This document shows, one piece after another, positions 32,054 to 44,289 of a stretch of DNA of 64,000 nucleotides; within the stretch, counting starts at the first letter, position 1, and each line of letters starts with the position of its first letter. The stretch lies in assembly GCA_008477525.1 (NCBI GenBank), contig SPDT01000004.1, forward strand, positions 1,364,001-1,428,000. The letters are read 5' to 3'. This DNA is from Hypomyces perniciosus. Lineage: Eukaryota > Ascomycota > Sordariomycetes > Hypocreales > Hypocreaceae. The notes under the pieces are model-generated. The model saw only the letters and a program-made list of their open reading frames with translations, had not been told where the DNA came from and did no database searches. Made by a program: the position numbers and the translations under genes.

Positions 32054-34411
32054 TCACGCTTGATGCCCATTGCCGTTACCGTTGACCTGATTCTCACGCA
32101 ATTCCATAACCACAGACGTAAGCTGGTCAATCTTGCTCTGCAGCTCAGAAATTTGCACCTCTACCGCCGATGGGGCATCAAGATCATCTTCAGCTCGTCT
32201 CCGGCTGTCTGGCCTCAGTCTGGAGTCGCGAGGCGACATAAGAGGGCGACCAGCGTTGGATGACGGCCTACCCACATCCGACCTGCGACGAATTCCCTTT
32301 CGATCTCGAGGGCCTTTGAAGCCTCGGAATTCGTCTTCACCCTCTCCCTTCTTAATGTATTCATACAACTTGATCACAGCAACGATAGGTGTATGCGTAA
32401 CTTTGAGGAGCCAGATGCGACCTGCACGGAACTTGTGGGGTTCGTGCCACACGAAAAAGCGCCAGGGACGGAAGATGACCAACGCAAGAAGGTTAAAAGG
32501 TGGGTAGAAGTGAGTCAACCTGTTGCTCGTTGAAGCTTCCAACACATATACACTATACACGTAGAGGTACTCCTCCTTGGCATGTGTGATGACTCGCGAA
32601 AAGCTATTGGAGAGCATACCAGTGAGAGAGCCCATGAGCAAGAAAGACGAAAGCGTGACGAAGATGATCATCAACGGCGGTCCGAACACAGCGTCAATCT
32701 CGTCCATGATCTCAAAGCCGACAGAGCTTGAGCCGTAGAAAATCTTGGTCAGAATACCAGCCATTTTGCCAAAGGTGAAATTGTCACGGCCGACGAGGGA
32801 AAAGGTGGTCAGGAAGCCAAGGTAGACGATGATGACGAGCACCATGAACTTGACAAAGTCCTTGCCCATCTCCTTGAGGCAGGGAATAAGGGTTCCCCAG
32901 TAAGGGCTTAAACTGAGGATGGAGCAGATACGGGGCACCATGAAGAGCGCCTCGAGGGATAATACGTCGAATGCTAGGTTATTCAGATACTCGTTGTGCT
33001 GAGTGATGCCGATGGTTCCTTTGATAGTGTCAGTGTGTGTGCTGAAGAAGTAGGACTGGAAAAAAAGGAAGAAAACTCACTGAGAACGGCGAAAGTAAAG
33101 CCAATCATAATCATAATCATGTCAAACACGTTCCAAATATCAGTCGCGTAGAAGATGGATCCAGCATCAACCCATTCGCTCAACTCATCATAGAAGAAGG
33201 CAGCGATCCAGAAAAACAAGGCGATTTCAGCACCGGTGATGTGCTTCTCGTCTCGCACAATGAGCACAGCGTAGTACAGACACAAGAAGATGGCGAAAAA
33301 CAGAACCTCCCAGCTTTTCAGATACTTAGGGACACGAAGCCGAGAAAATGGATCTGACGTGTGAGGGTTGTAGAAGTGGGGATGCTTGTGTGAGTGGACG
33401 GATAGGCTGTCCCAGAAGACGATATCGCCGTTCCAGATGCCAGAAATGATCTTTTGCACGATATGCTGGCTGAGAAAGCGCTTGGCGTTAGCAATGGCAG
33501 CAATCTCTAGGGCATTTAAGCCTTCGAACGCCGCCGTGGGATCCTCTTCCTCCATATCCTCATCCATACTTAGGGTAGTCAGACGGGAGAGAGAAGACAA
33601 CAAGCGAGTTTTCTTGGCGCTACTGCCCACCGGTCCACGAGATGCTCCGCGGCCTTCAAAACTAGCGATGACGCGAGGGATCAACGGCGAGTGCTCGCCG
33701 GCTTCAGGATCAGGCTCGCCGCTCTGCCGGGGGGAGCTTTTCTTCGTGTCAGGAATCTCATAGAGGCAGAACGACACTGCCTCGCGCTCTGAGAGCCGGG
33801 TCAAGAATCTCCAGGCCACAATCTCGCAAGCATTGGATCGGGATTCGCCAAGGCCTTGGTTGTCACGATCCGCAGCATAGTGCCATTTGAGTGCGCTGTG
33901 GATTTGGTCAGTTCGGACTTGTACAGCCGTACGTCTGCATGTTTTTGTGAAGGGTACTCACAGGAGAGCATTTACAATGGCAAGGTTCGTGCACGTATCG
34001 CTCAAGTGGTCGACGAGCAGGCGGAGACAATTGCCTGCAGACGTGGTGCGGAGTTGTTCAAATGTGCTGGGGAGCTCGAGAGCATCTGTGAAGTATCTGT
34101 AACGTCAAAGCCACTCGGTCAGCATTGGGTATCGACTTCAAATTAATCAATCAATGCAACCCCATGCAATGCAAGCCGCTGGCCGGAAATGGCCAGACAG
34201 CGTGCCAATTGCAACCCAGCATGCATGCCAAACACGCTGTGGGACAGTGTCATGTCATTGTAATTTGTGGGACGTACAGCGAGAGCTTCTTCACCACATC
34301 CCGAAAGGAATCATCCGGCGCAATGTCCGGCAGCTCGATGAAGTCGAATCGCGTCGACACGGGACTCCCCTCCCGAATCGGCTGGGGCTTGAGCTTGACA
34401 CGAATTGGCAT
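32054..34411 (-). CDS. YVC1: Vacuolar TRP cation channel Yvc1
   Basis: TRP-like channel that in yeast releases vacuolar Ca2+ on stretch or osmotic shock. Four exons: 34411-34278, 34096-33962, 33895-33081 and 33018-32054, 682 aa. Donors are GTACGT, GTGAGT and GTGAGT; acceptors are TTACAG, CCACAG and an unusual CAAAG. That last choice joins GFTFAVL to RTIGITQHNEYL and is the only one that keeps frame and removes the downstream stop. TM segments: SWEVLFFAIFLCLYYAVLIV, ITGAEIALFFWIAAFFYDEL, FDMIMIMIGFTFAVL, the NLAFDVLSLEALFMVPRICS region, FVKFMVLVIIVYLGFLTTFS, and the pore/S6 (KIFYGSSSVGFEIMDEI; PPLMIIFVTLSSFLLMGSL). The tail ends in a coiled-coil-like VQISELQSKIDQLTSVVMEL. Confidence 0.93.
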
Positions 34412-36327
34412 CTTGTCGATGTCAATCCAATGCGTCCACTTCAAAGGAAAGGAAAAAAAAACCGATGGCAGTTGAAGTGGTGAAGGAAGAGGAGAGCTTC
34501 AGCAGTTGGAGGCAGCACCTGCTTGATAAACGAGCTTGGATGGGGCTTGGAGCCGCTGCTAGCTATCTGAAATGGCCTGTGCACCGCCCAGGTGACCGAA
34601 GATTGATGCTCTATTGGGCAGCTGTTGCCGCTGTCTCAGGCGCTTGATGCCATATCTCGCATCTACTGGATGACGAGCCTGCAAATCGCACTGCAAAGGG
34701 CCAAGGGTTTCCTGCCTCCATTGTAGTTTGTAGTTAGTATTGCTTCGTAGATACCTATGTTCGATAGCTGCAAGTACCACAGTGTATTTTGTACATACGG
34801 GCGAACAAACCCTACGGTTCTCTGGAAATGATCATCTCTTTCTAGTGTTTCACCCCCACGGCCTGAAACTACTGCTATGAGCTATGATAGTGCATCGTGG
34901 ACCCGGATAAGTGCTCTTTGATATGAGCAGTTTATATTAGTGCCACTATTGACAGCCCCTTGCAGCAGGCCTCTTTTCATTTTCTCTCCCTCGATACGGT
35001 GTATACCAACATGAAATGCCACTGCGGACGAAAAGAGGCTGCCATTGTGATAGAAATCGAATCGAATTCAATTGACTTCAACCCTATTGCCCCTCATCGT
35101 GAAACGCTGGAAGACGGTCATCGTGCGGGGAAAGGTCCTATTATCTCACTCCCAGCCACCAGAAATAATATTCCCAAGGCTATTCCGTATGGAGAGTACG
35201 GAGTACTCATGTTGCAAACAATGACTACGAAGCACAATGCGCCGCTTTGTTAACAGACAGAGTGCCGTTATTGCAATGACAACCAAGCGAATATTAGACT
35301 ATATGGTTTCTGAATATGTAAAGAGTTGGTGCGCCTTGCCAAGCCACACCGTCATTCCCACCCAATTCACTTTGACACTTCACCTCAGCCTCAATCTAAG
35401 GTATACATACATCTGTGCGAGTGAAACGTAACATCTCATGATATCGACGCTAGGAATACTCGATCACCTCGTCTACAAAGTACGTAGACTAAACTTTAAT
35501 TAATCTTATTCTACGAAGTACATACATGTGTTCGGCTATCCCAAACAGTATGTATGCATGCATGCTATTTTTAACCGTCTTAAGAGATGTTGCGTAGCAT
35601 CACGATTTGGCTGACGAAGCTCATGACGACGCTCAGCTGCATCTGGTATTGGCTGATTATCTCCACCATAGAAGGCTCAAATTATGCTTTTAATATTACC
35701 CTGTACGATTTCGCACGTAGAATCTTGTCTGATAAGAATCTCAACGTTACAATAAAGAAAGAGACGAGGATCGCAAGTAGGCCAGACGACGCAGAAACCA
35801 CGATCATGAAGGCTGTGTCATTCCTTCAAAAGTAGAGGTAAATCTTGACAGTATAGCGCAGCTTGAATGGCGATCACCATTCACGAATTGATAATCGTAT
35901 GAAATATAACTCCGTCTTCGGAGAAGCTAGCATCGCTTGCAGGCCGAGTTGGCCTCCACAACCTCGCCGATGGTGGGTCTTGAAGGAGAGTCAACATCAA
36001 CGGCTGGAACCGAGATAAACGAGGCTACCAATGATGTAAAAGGATTTCACTTACTCTTCGAACTAATTCTAGAATTGGGGGTATTCGGGGAATTAAGTTA
36101 CGCGTCCCGGCCTTAACCTTTGCCGCAGCCAACTAAGCCCATGTTGCAGACGCTGGATGAGCCTCATTGTGACGCGGTGGAGATGTGCCGCAGCACGGAG
36201 AGTGGTGGACTCTTGAAAGGCCTGTACAAGTAATAAGAAGCTGGGCTTACCAAGAGTATGTATAAAGTCCCCAAGTCAGGTGTTCGATAAGATCATGGAA
36301 TTTGGTCTTTGTGACACCAGATAAACA
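34412..36327. other. 1.9 kb divergent intergenic region
   Basis: Lies between the starts of YVC1 and the RTA1-like gene. Contains TACGGAGTA at 35197-35205 and TACGAAGTA at 35512-35520. An 82-codon ORF at 35587-35835 has no recognisable feature. No RNA gene seen. Confidence 0.4.
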
Positions 36328-37595
36328 ATGACAACAGCAACGATAACCCAAGGACCAACCTTGACCTCAGCGTCTATCGCTTCGTCAACCAGCTGCACAA
36401 CCGCTGTGCCTGGACAATACGGCCATGTGCCCCCCGGTTCATGCAACTCAAACTACAGCTATGACCCAAGCTTTGCTGGCAACCTTGCCTTTGCCGTGGT
36501 CTTCGGGATAAGCACTGTAGCCCATTTAATCGAAGGCATTGTACTCCAGAAGGTTTGTCAATAATCACGCCCGATATAGTATTTCTGCTCATTCAGAGAA
36601 CAGAGATTTTGCTGGGTCATTATTATGGGAGGGATATGGGAAACGGTGGCCTTCATCCTTAAAACCCTCGGTGCGCATGATCAGCAACAGCTGGCATATG
36701 CCATTGCCGGCCAGATCCTTTTCCTCTTAGCACCTTTATGTGAGTAATTATTATTCCCATTCCGTGACGGCTGGTAAAGCTCTGCGGTTGACCGTTAGTT
36801 AGGGATCAATGCCTTCGTATACATGACAGTCGCGCGAATGGTGTACTTCAGCCTTCCCGATAAAAAGATATGGGGCATCAGGGCAATCAAGTTGACTGTA
36901 CTGTTCGTTTGGCTGGATGTCGGTTGTTTCCTTGTTCAGCTTGGTGGCGGCGGTTTGTTATCCAATAACAGTCCCAACCTTGTGCAGATTGGCATGAAGG
37001 TATACATGGCTGGGATTGGAGTGCAGTTGGGTTTCATCATCATATTTGGAGCCATGACGATATGGTTCTACCGCAGATTGCATGTGATTACTACTGGTAA
37101 CACCGGTCGGATGAAGTTTCTGATCTGGGCCGTATTAACTGTAATGGTCCTGATTACGGTGAGTCGACTCTACTGAGGCATCGTCTGGATACAGCCATTG
37201 ACATCTGTTTTAAGATCCGAATCATTTATCGTCTAGTCGAATTTGGTCCAGGAGTGGACAGTAACAACCCGATCCTATCAAACGAAGCCTATCCGTTTGG
37301 GCTCGACGCGGCCCCGATGGTGCTGGCTCTCGTTATCATGAACGTGATACATCCCGGCTTCGTCCTTCGTGGTCCCGACAGCGAATTTCCACACCTGTCG
37401 CGAGCCGAGAAGAAAGCCCTCAAGATGCAGAAGAGGGAAGATAAGCGACAACGGAAGGCCGCGAAAAGGGCACGCAAACAGAATGGCGGACACGGACATG
37501 TATTCACAGACATTGGACTTGGACCAGCTCGGATGACCGACTTTGGCAGTGATACGGAGAGTTTGAGGCCAACGCATAATGGGCATGGTCGTTGA
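36328..37595 (+). CDS. RTA1-family lipid-translocating exporter-like protein
   Basis: Seven-TM protein of the RTA1/RTM1/Rsb1 family, linked in yeast to lipid translocation and resistance to toxic compounds. Four exons: 36328-36552, 36604-36739, 36803-37158 and 37215-37595, 365 aa. Donors are GTTTGT, GTGAGT and GTGAGT; acceptors are AACAG, GTTAG and TTAAG. Splices give IVLQK-RFCWVIIMGGIWET, LAPL-WINAFVYMTVARM and MVLIT-IRIIYRLVEFGPG. The last contains the RxxYRxxEF signature of the family, followed by NEAYPFGLDAAPMVLALVIM. A basic C-terminal tail (RAEKKALKMQKREDKRQRK) faces the cytosol by family topology. Substrate is unknown. Confidence 0.9.
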
Positions 37596-38910
37596 GAAAC
37601 GGGTGAGACATGCAGGTTTTGGTTTAATTATGAATGGGATAATGGAGGTGTGATTGTGTCAGTGGGTCTTGGCTATGGGTGTGTTGGAAAAAGGAAAGGT
37701 TGCATTTGGGGATTTCATGGTGGTGGGATAACAAGTTGGTACTACCGTGCACAATTGGCTGGTGAGAGGCATTCAACCTTGGCGCGGGAATTATGTAGGA
37801 GAAGTATTACGAGGTATCAGTAGTACTATTAAACTATTGGATAGTATATGGATTTCAATTTTAAATTTTTTTTTTCTTCTCCGTTGGATAGAAACATGAT
37901 GCATGATGCATGATACCTGATACACGGTGTTACTATCATATCATATCTCAGAGATCTGACGCCACAATGTAATTGTTGACTAAAACACCGCTTGATCTCA
38001 GATTGACCAACCACAGCCTCGCATAAACATGACCCTCTCCGCATGCACTGATGCAGCAAACACTTTAAACACACGGACGGGTTATGCATCCGGGATGGGG
38101 CTGCATGGCGCCGGGAGCTTGGGCCCTGAAATTTAGGGATAGCGTCATCATTACTAGCAGTACAGCTGCGTATCGCTAAACTAATTATGTCGTAGCACAT
38201 ATTACGGAGTTCTGTACAATATGCGAACTGGCTAATGCTATCTATGACACCCCGGCTCGCTGTGTTTTCAACCTCATCTCATTTAGGGGGACGGACCTTT
38301 CCCCGCTGTTTGCCGTGGGCTGGGCTGGGCGGTTGTTGATCAAAGACGTTCGCTTGATAAGAAGAAGAAATACAAATCATCGGCATGCGAGGTGCTCCGT
38401 ATTGGATGAGGGATTCATCAAAGTTGCCTGCTGAAGGCGATTCAACACCAAAAAAACATTGTGGTGATCCCTTATCACCATTACTATCAGACACGTGAAG
38501 CCGCAGCTGCAGCCAGCCGCAACCGCCAGGAGAGCAGCATACTCGTACCTTTGGGGGCTCCTTTTAGGCGTCATCCTGTCTCGCTCGTACTGCCTAGACA
38601 CCATACGGTGTAGGGTCGTACTCACCCGCCGCAGTGCATCACACTCTCCGTCTCTCTCTTTTCCGTTTCTTTCCTCCCCTCCCTTGCTGGCCAATCCCAT
38701 CGCCTCCCCTATCGTCACTCGTTTCTTTTAATGCAGCATGCTTCTTGCACTGTCATGGCCTATTGTTGTTCTCTTGGATACCCAGATCAATTAAAATAAA
38801 ACAGCCTGACCTTGCCCTGCGCTGCAAAAGCACCCCCACCGACTCTCCTTAATTGTATGCGATTACCTTAGCCTTCTTCACATGCACTACTCCGTACTAT
38901 CGAGACGAAA
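37596..38910. other. 1.3 kb intergenic region
   Basis: 3' UTR of the RTA1-like gene and promoter of the surface-protein gene. Holds ATGATGC repeats near 37897-37912, a CACGTG at about 38492 and TACTCCGTA at 38888-38896, only 15 bp before the next start codon. No gene recognised. Confidence 0.4.
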
Positions 38911-40219
38911 ATGATATCGCCCGATTTCTTAACGCGATTACCCACGACTGCCGCCATCCTCGTTGTCGCGTCTCTCTCACAACTCTGCGCCGGCCATGTC
39001 CTCCCACGAGAGACCAAGACGATCGAGCTTCGGGAGCTAAACGTGGTGGGTTGGCCCATCATCGCGACACCCGCCCCCGCGACCTCGCCCAACGATCTTC
39101 GACGTCGTCAGTTCAACACCGTCTGCGGTTACATTGGAGGAGACGCCGCGTCCATTGTGACATGTTCGGCCGGCTCACACTGCGCTGTTGATATCGATCA
39201 TCGCGCTATCGGCTGCTGTCCGAACGGTGGACCCTGCACTGGTGGCATCTTCACAGGCTGTGTTGACGTCAACAGTCCTCCCCAGACCGAGCTGGACCCT
39301 TATGTCTATACCTGTACCGGAGTCGATGTCTGCTACAAGAACCAATTTGATGGAGGAAACTTTCAATATGGATGCGGTTCGGCTTCGTACCTGGCGACTA
39401 CAGTGGCTACAACGGCCGTGAGCCGCTCAGCTTTGGACTTTAGTCTCATTTCTGTCGTTTTGACTGCGACGCCAACGCCATTAGCTGAGCCGACAACTAT
39501 TGGGTCGCCTAAATCGATGTCTGGTTCTACGACAGCAACGAGCTCTAGCACCAAATCAACCGACGGGTCAGGCAGCTCTAACACGGGTGCTGGATCGGGA
39601 AGTTCGACCTCAACCTCAACATCGACTGCCGATCCTTCAGCCCCAACTTCAAGCGGTAGCTCGACAGCTGTTGGACCTATCGTCGGAGGTGTGCTTGGTG
39701 GCCTATCTGGTTTGATTGTCTTGGGCGCTTTGGTGTTCTGGCTACTACGACACCGGAAGGGTGCTTTGCCGAAGCAATATATTAGGTAAGAGAGGAAGAT
39801 TGGTTGCCATGCTGTATGATCACAATCACTAACTGGAATACAGTCCATCAGCCGAGAAGGATGATGAATTCAGGCCTCGTACCTATTCCCACGACGCGTC
39901 TGCTGCTATTCTAACGAAAGAAACCCCCACCAGTCCCAACGACGTGGATTCTTTTCAACTCGATAGCCCTCTTGGAATTAACCGACATTCAAACCCCATC
40001 GGACTCGCGGTTCCCATGGACAGAACTATCAGCAGGCCATCAGACGAAATCCCTCTGACTAGCGATGGTCAAAAATCCCAGGCAGGCGGCACAGCACCCC
40101 TCAATGAATTTGAAGTGGAATCATATCCTGGACCAAGAAGGACAGGCGGCGGTAGCGGGTATCTGTGGTCGCAGAACAGATCGGTGCCGCGGAATAATAG
40201 GAATCGACCATGGGTTTAG
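38911..40219 (+). CDS. Secretory-pathway single-pass protein with Cys-rich ectodomain
   Basis: Two exons: 38911-39785 and 39844-40219, 416 aa. The 58 bp intron has donor GTAAGA and acceptor ATACAG. A signal peptide covers about residues 1-27 (hydrophobic AAILVVASLSQLCAG). A Cys-rich region spans about 70-160 (CGYIGGD, CSAGSHC, GCCPNGGPC, GGIFTGCVD, YTCTGVDVCY, YGCGSASY). A Ser/Thr-rich stalk runs about 190-250 and is likely O-glycosylated. One TM is near 252-280 (VGPIVGGVLGGLSGLIVLGALVFWLL), then RHRKG and a 130-residue cytoplasmic tail. The layout resembles fungal surface sensors such as Wsc/Mid2-like proteins, but the Cys pattern is not a WSC domain that I can assign. Confidence 0.85.
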
Positions 40220-40929
40220 TTTGGGGGAGACACATTCATTGCAGGCGACGATGCAAACATTCACGTTTATACTCTTTTTTTTTTTTTAATTCCAAAATAC
40301 GCCTACTAGTTTTGGGATACACAAGTCTCCTTGGGTTCCCCCTGTCACTCTCTTCTACGCTTCTTCTTTGTGAGGATTTTACCTGAGCAGAATACGGCCG
40401 GGCTTGTCTGACTTGGAAATTGTTCTGTGTGTATACTCTGGGTGGAGGTTTCTTTGGATTGGGGGTGTTGCTGTTGCTGTTGTTGCTTGTATGGTATGTA
40501 GGTGTACAGGCTAGTGAGTTGGGTGCTGGCGGTAGACTAATCTCCATAATTAAACAAGATGTCGATGCCATTCTATCGATGAGGCCGTGGGATGTCGGTG
40601 TATTTGGAAGAGCGGTAGCAAGGCTGCCAAGTCTAAGATCGTACGGAGTAGATGTCTGAATACATATTGATGGAAGACTGAGACTTTGGCCCCTTTTTCA
40701 TCATTCGATGGCGTTGGCCACCAAGCATGGCTGAAACATGGCTGATATGTCGACTTCGTACGTCAACTCCACCCAGTCTTTATGAAACAGGCGCTGTGAT
40801 ATCCCAAACAGGATGAACTGATGAATCCTATGCTCGGGGTTTCCTCGCCCTGTCATGTCATGCCATGGGTATATACATTTCTAGGTTGGTACTTCGTAAT
40901 TCTTTACATGAGAATCAAGATTTGGGATC
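40220..40929. other. Convergent intergenic region
   Basis: 710 bp between two stops, with a TGT/GCT triplet-rich tract near 40466-40488 and motif copies TACGGAGTA 40642-40650 and TACTTCGTA 40890-40898. No gene recognised. Confidence 0.4.
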
Positions 40930-42261
40930 CTATCCGCCAATGGACCACACTTTCAGGGAAGATTCATCCAAGATCCTGCTGCGGCATAAATCGTCCTGTG
41001 TCTTCCCAGTGGGAGGATCAACTTCCGGGTGGCCCCAACCTCCTGAACAAGTCGCCACCACTGAGCCGCTGGAGTGAATGGCGGTGCTCCCGATGGGGGA
41101 GTCATGAGCTTTCCATGTCCAAGTTGGTTCGACGGCGTCGTTTAGGCAACCTACGCCTTCCCATACTGCCACGGAGCCGTCTTGTGACCCGGCCCAGACT
41201 TCGAAGCCGGTTTCTCCTTGGAAGACGTCGCAGCGTAGTCTCTGTTGGGTATTTGATGTGCGGCCCTTTAATACACTCAAAAGTTGACCTGTGCCTCGGA
41301 TGTCGTAGACAAGTAACCCATCGGATTGGCGTTCGTTTATAATGAGATATCGTCCGCACGGACTCCACGCCGTCTGGACGATACCCTGACCACCCAAGGA
41401 AACATTGAATCCTGCTTCGGCATTCGCTATGCACCAGTTCGCAACCACCCGATCCGTACGGTGAAGATCATAAAGCCCCATCCAACGCGTCCAAGTCCCT
41501 GCAGCAACGATGCCATCCACCGGACTCGCAGCCAAGGCCGCCACGGTGCCCTTCATGCCCACGCCGCTGCCCTTGGAAATGTGCCGTCTAGAGGGTATCG
41601 TCGGGACGGTCAGCAGCGGGGCGTCGGAGCTGTGCTGTGATATGTCAAAGTAATCGAGGCGATTTGCCGAGCCGCATATGAAGTGCGTCCCGGGGGATTC
41701 CCAAAGTATGGAGGAGGGGGTGATGTATGCTTCGGATTCAGTCCTGATGAGCTTGTAGGTGCAGATGGGAGCAGAACGGGTGGCATCTTGGGGGAAGGCA
41801 TGATAGATGTGTAGAGGGTGGTCTCGACAACCTACGAGAAAGATTTGGGATGATGGATCGGCGAGGGAGAAGTAGGGCGCGGGGGCGAGGGCTTGGGTAG
41901 GCTCTGGGAGTTTGATGTGGGCTTGGGGGATAAGGCTTTGTGGCTCTCCTGAGGTCTGTAGGAGGTCGGCGGGCAGAACGAAGGACGAGACACTTTGGCT
42001 GGATGAGGTGGTGATGATGGAGGTCCCGTCAGCAGTCCATTGGGCGGAGGTGTAGAAGAGACGGGCGCGGAGTGCTGTGGACGGTTTGTCTTGCTGGTCA
42101 TTGGAATGAGCGGATCGTTGTGCAAGTAGACGGACAGCTGGGTTCTGTTGTGTAGCACTCGTGCCCTCAGCTGGGGTAGATGGTTCTGGTTCTGGTACTG
42201 CCTCTGCCTTTGCCTCTACCTCTGTGTGGCTCATGATGGCGATGATACCCTCATTGTCCAT
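40930..42261 (-). CDS. SWT21: WD40 protein, Swt21/WRAP53(TCAB1)-like
   Basis: Single exon, 443 aa. Divergent WD repeats match the TCAB1/Swt21 family: FYTSAQWTADGTSIITTSS near 70, VGCRDHPLHIYHAFP, THFICGSANRLDYFDISQ, VAALAASPVDGIVAAGTWTRWMGLYDL, and QTAWSPCGRYLIINERQSDGLLVYDIRG. In animals this family binds CAB-box RNAs and guides them to Cajal bodies. Yeast Swt21 is linked to splicing. The N-terminal 60 residues are Glu/Pro-rich and disordered. The nearest downstream gene is the convergent surface-protein gene. The start could be the second Met (MSHTEVEAKAEA). Confidence 0.82.
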   Translation of the reverse strand: MDNEGIIAIMSHTEVEAKAEAVPEPEPSTPAEGTSATQQNPAVRLLAQRSAHSNDQQDKPSTALRARLFYTSAQWTADGTSIITTSSSQSVSSFVLPADLLQTSGEPQSLIPQAHIKLPEPTQALAPAPYFSLADPSSQIFLVGCRDHPLHIYHAFPQDATRSAPICTYKLIRTESEAYITPSSILWESPGTHFICGSANRLDYFDISQHSSDAPLLTVPTIPSRRHISKGSGVGMKGTVAALAASPVDGIVAAGTWTRWMGLYDLHRTDRVVANWCIANAEAGFNVSLGGQGIVQTAWSPCGRYLIINERQSDGLLVYDIRGTGQLLSVLKGRTSNTQQRLRCDVFQGETGFEVWAGSQDGSVAVWEGVGCLNDAVEPTWTWKAHDSPIGSTAIHSSGSVVATCSGGWGHPEVDPPTGKTQDDLCRSRILDESSLKVWSIGG

Positions 42262-43095
42262 CCCCCCTATCGCAGGGGTTTCTCCCTCAATGGCCTTTTT
42301 TTTTCTTTTTCTTTTTTTGCTCTTTTCACTCTCAGACCTGCATGGTTCGTACTTCGTATATGTCGATCTTTCTTCACTTGTCCGGGGTCTGATATCGAAA
42401 TGTTATAGTACTATCCCCAGATCAACATGTAAATCCGATTGTGAGATGAGAGACGGATTGATGCGGATCTCCCTACTACGAAATCGGGCAGTCGGGATTT
42501 GCCTCGACGTCATCGGATGTGCCTGGGCGCGTTTCAGATGGTGACGGGCTGAAGGTGGGCCAGGCCAGCCCAAGGGTCACCTAGGGACCTAGTCTCCTAG
42601 GTACCTAGTCACCAACTACTATCTAAAGGTCAGTCACTACCAACTGACGACGAACGTCCCCCGACTCCGTCCCAAATCCCAATCCCAATCCCATTCCTAT
42701 TCCCATTCCCTCCCCCATTCACCATCTCACTTACGGCTCAGCAGCTGTCCAGCCAGACGCCGTCTCGCCTGGTCTCGTGCCATATCGATAGCGAATTTCA
42801 CTTTCTTCTCAGGTGTTCACGGCCGCCGACAAATCACGCCATTCACCTCCATCTCGCCCAATCCCACGCATCATGAAACCGTCTTAGCCCTGCAAAGCTC
42901 CAAGGCTTTTCCACCGAGCCATCGCAACTCCGCCTCGTGCACACTAGGCTTTCGAAATCGTCTCTGATACCGTCCTCGACTATTGAATCCAGCTTCTGCC
43001 AATCGAATCCCTCTACAGCTACGTGACGCATCGTCGCCATCGATACCGGCTGAGCCAACCTGCCATCGCCAGTGGCCCAGCCAAATACCGTCATC
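42262..43095. other. Divergent intergenic region with repeats
   Basis: 834 bp. Contains a poly-T/C tract near 42296-42320, TACTTCGTA at 42350-42358, a CCTAGG-based imperfect palindrome at 42575-42613 and a CCCAAT/CCCATT hexamer tract at 42671-42720. Confidence 0.5.
42671..42720. repeat. CCCAAT/CCCATT degenerate hexamer repeat
   Basis: About seven C-rich hexamers on the plus strand upstream of the PQ-loop gene. Confidence 0.7.
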
Positions 43096-44289
43096 ATGAA
43101 CGCCTCGCTGTTTAGCGGTGCTAGCACCATGTGCGATGCGCTTAAGGAGCCATCCTACATGGAGCTGGTTGTCTCCATGTGAGCTTCACCTCCAATTCCG
43201 CCCACCTCCCTGGTTGGCATAGTCACTGACAGGCAAGGCAGCATCATCTTGATCGGTCTCATGATTTCCTACCTCCCCCAGCACTACCGCATCATCTCCA
43301 GGGGCACCTCCGAAGGCATTTCCCCCTACTTTGTACTTCTCGGGACGACATCTGCTACCGCCGGCTTTGCCAATATTCTGACCGTAGCTCCGTCCAGGAA
43401 TGCCATCGGCTGCTGCAAAGAGTTGGAGACGTTCGAGTGTGTGGCTGGACTGCTGGGTGTCGCCCAGCTTGGCACACAATGGTTGTGCTTTACCGCCATG
43501 TACGCTAATGCCTCTCCCACCTTGACTGCCGAGTTGATGCTGACCATGTGCTACAGCCTTGTTCTGTTCCTCATCTTCTTCCGCTACCAAGACGCTAATG
43601 TGCCTCAGGAGGAGCTAGGCGGCGAATCTCCCAAGTGGCAGACGGCTGTTTCGGTTGGTGTGCTCTGTATTCTTCATGGTCTGCTTGTCATCGCTCTCAC
43701 TGGTGTGTTTGCCATTGCCTTCCCCGGCCAGCTTAACCTCTGGGCCAACTCCCTGGGAGTCATGGCTGCTGCCCTTGCAGCCGTGCAGTATATCCCCCAG
43801 ATCTGGACCACTTACCAACTCAAGCACGTCGGAAGCTTGAGCATTCCCATGATGTGCATCCAAACACCCGGTGGTCTCTTGTTCGCTGCCAGCCTCTTCA
43901 TGAGACTCGGCGCTGAAGGTTGGAGCACATGGGCCATTTACCTGCTAACGGCAGTCATGCAAGGCACCGTGTTAATCATGGGTATCTATTACGAGTTGTC
44001 TAGAAGACATGATAGCTACAGCTACGCGCACAGCTTCGTCAGCAGCGCACCCCAATCGCCGATTGAGCAACATCCTCAACGCCCCTTTGCTCCTCGCACC
44101 TACTCCGAGGGCTGGGAGCGAGGTCTTCCAGGCCCCTTTACGGGACATCCAGAGCGATATGCCGAGACTGAGGAGGACCTGGATGACATGGAAGCGCGAG
44201 AGGAGCGGGCCATTCTCCGAGAGAACCAGCCGCTGCTCCGTCCGGGCGGGATCGGAAACCCGCACCGGAACTACGACTCGACTCATTGA
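43096..44289 (+). CDS. PQ-loop repeat membrane protein
   Basis: Seven-TM PQ-loop protein, a family of lysosomal/vacuolar amino-acid exporters and related transporters. Two exons: 43096-43178 and 43242-44289, 376 aa. The 63 bp intron has donor GTGAGC and acceptor AAGGCAG, joining YMELVVSI to IILIGLMISYLPQHY. The two PQ motifs are seen as SYLPQHYRIISRG near 39 and QYIPQIWTTYQLKHVGSLS near 215, each in a helix pair. The region between them is hydrophobic throughout (TAELMLTMCYSLVLFLIFF; VGVLCILHGLLVIALTGVFA). The cytosolic tail is acidic and ends with a dileucine-like ENQPLL, a plausible vacuolar or endosomal sorting signal. Substrate unknown. Confidence 0.88.

Noticed and set aside
42671..42720. 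CCCAAT/CCCATT hexamers as an interstitial telomere repeat
   Set aside because: The unit is not CCCTAA/TTAGGG and is degenerate; treated as a simple repeat.
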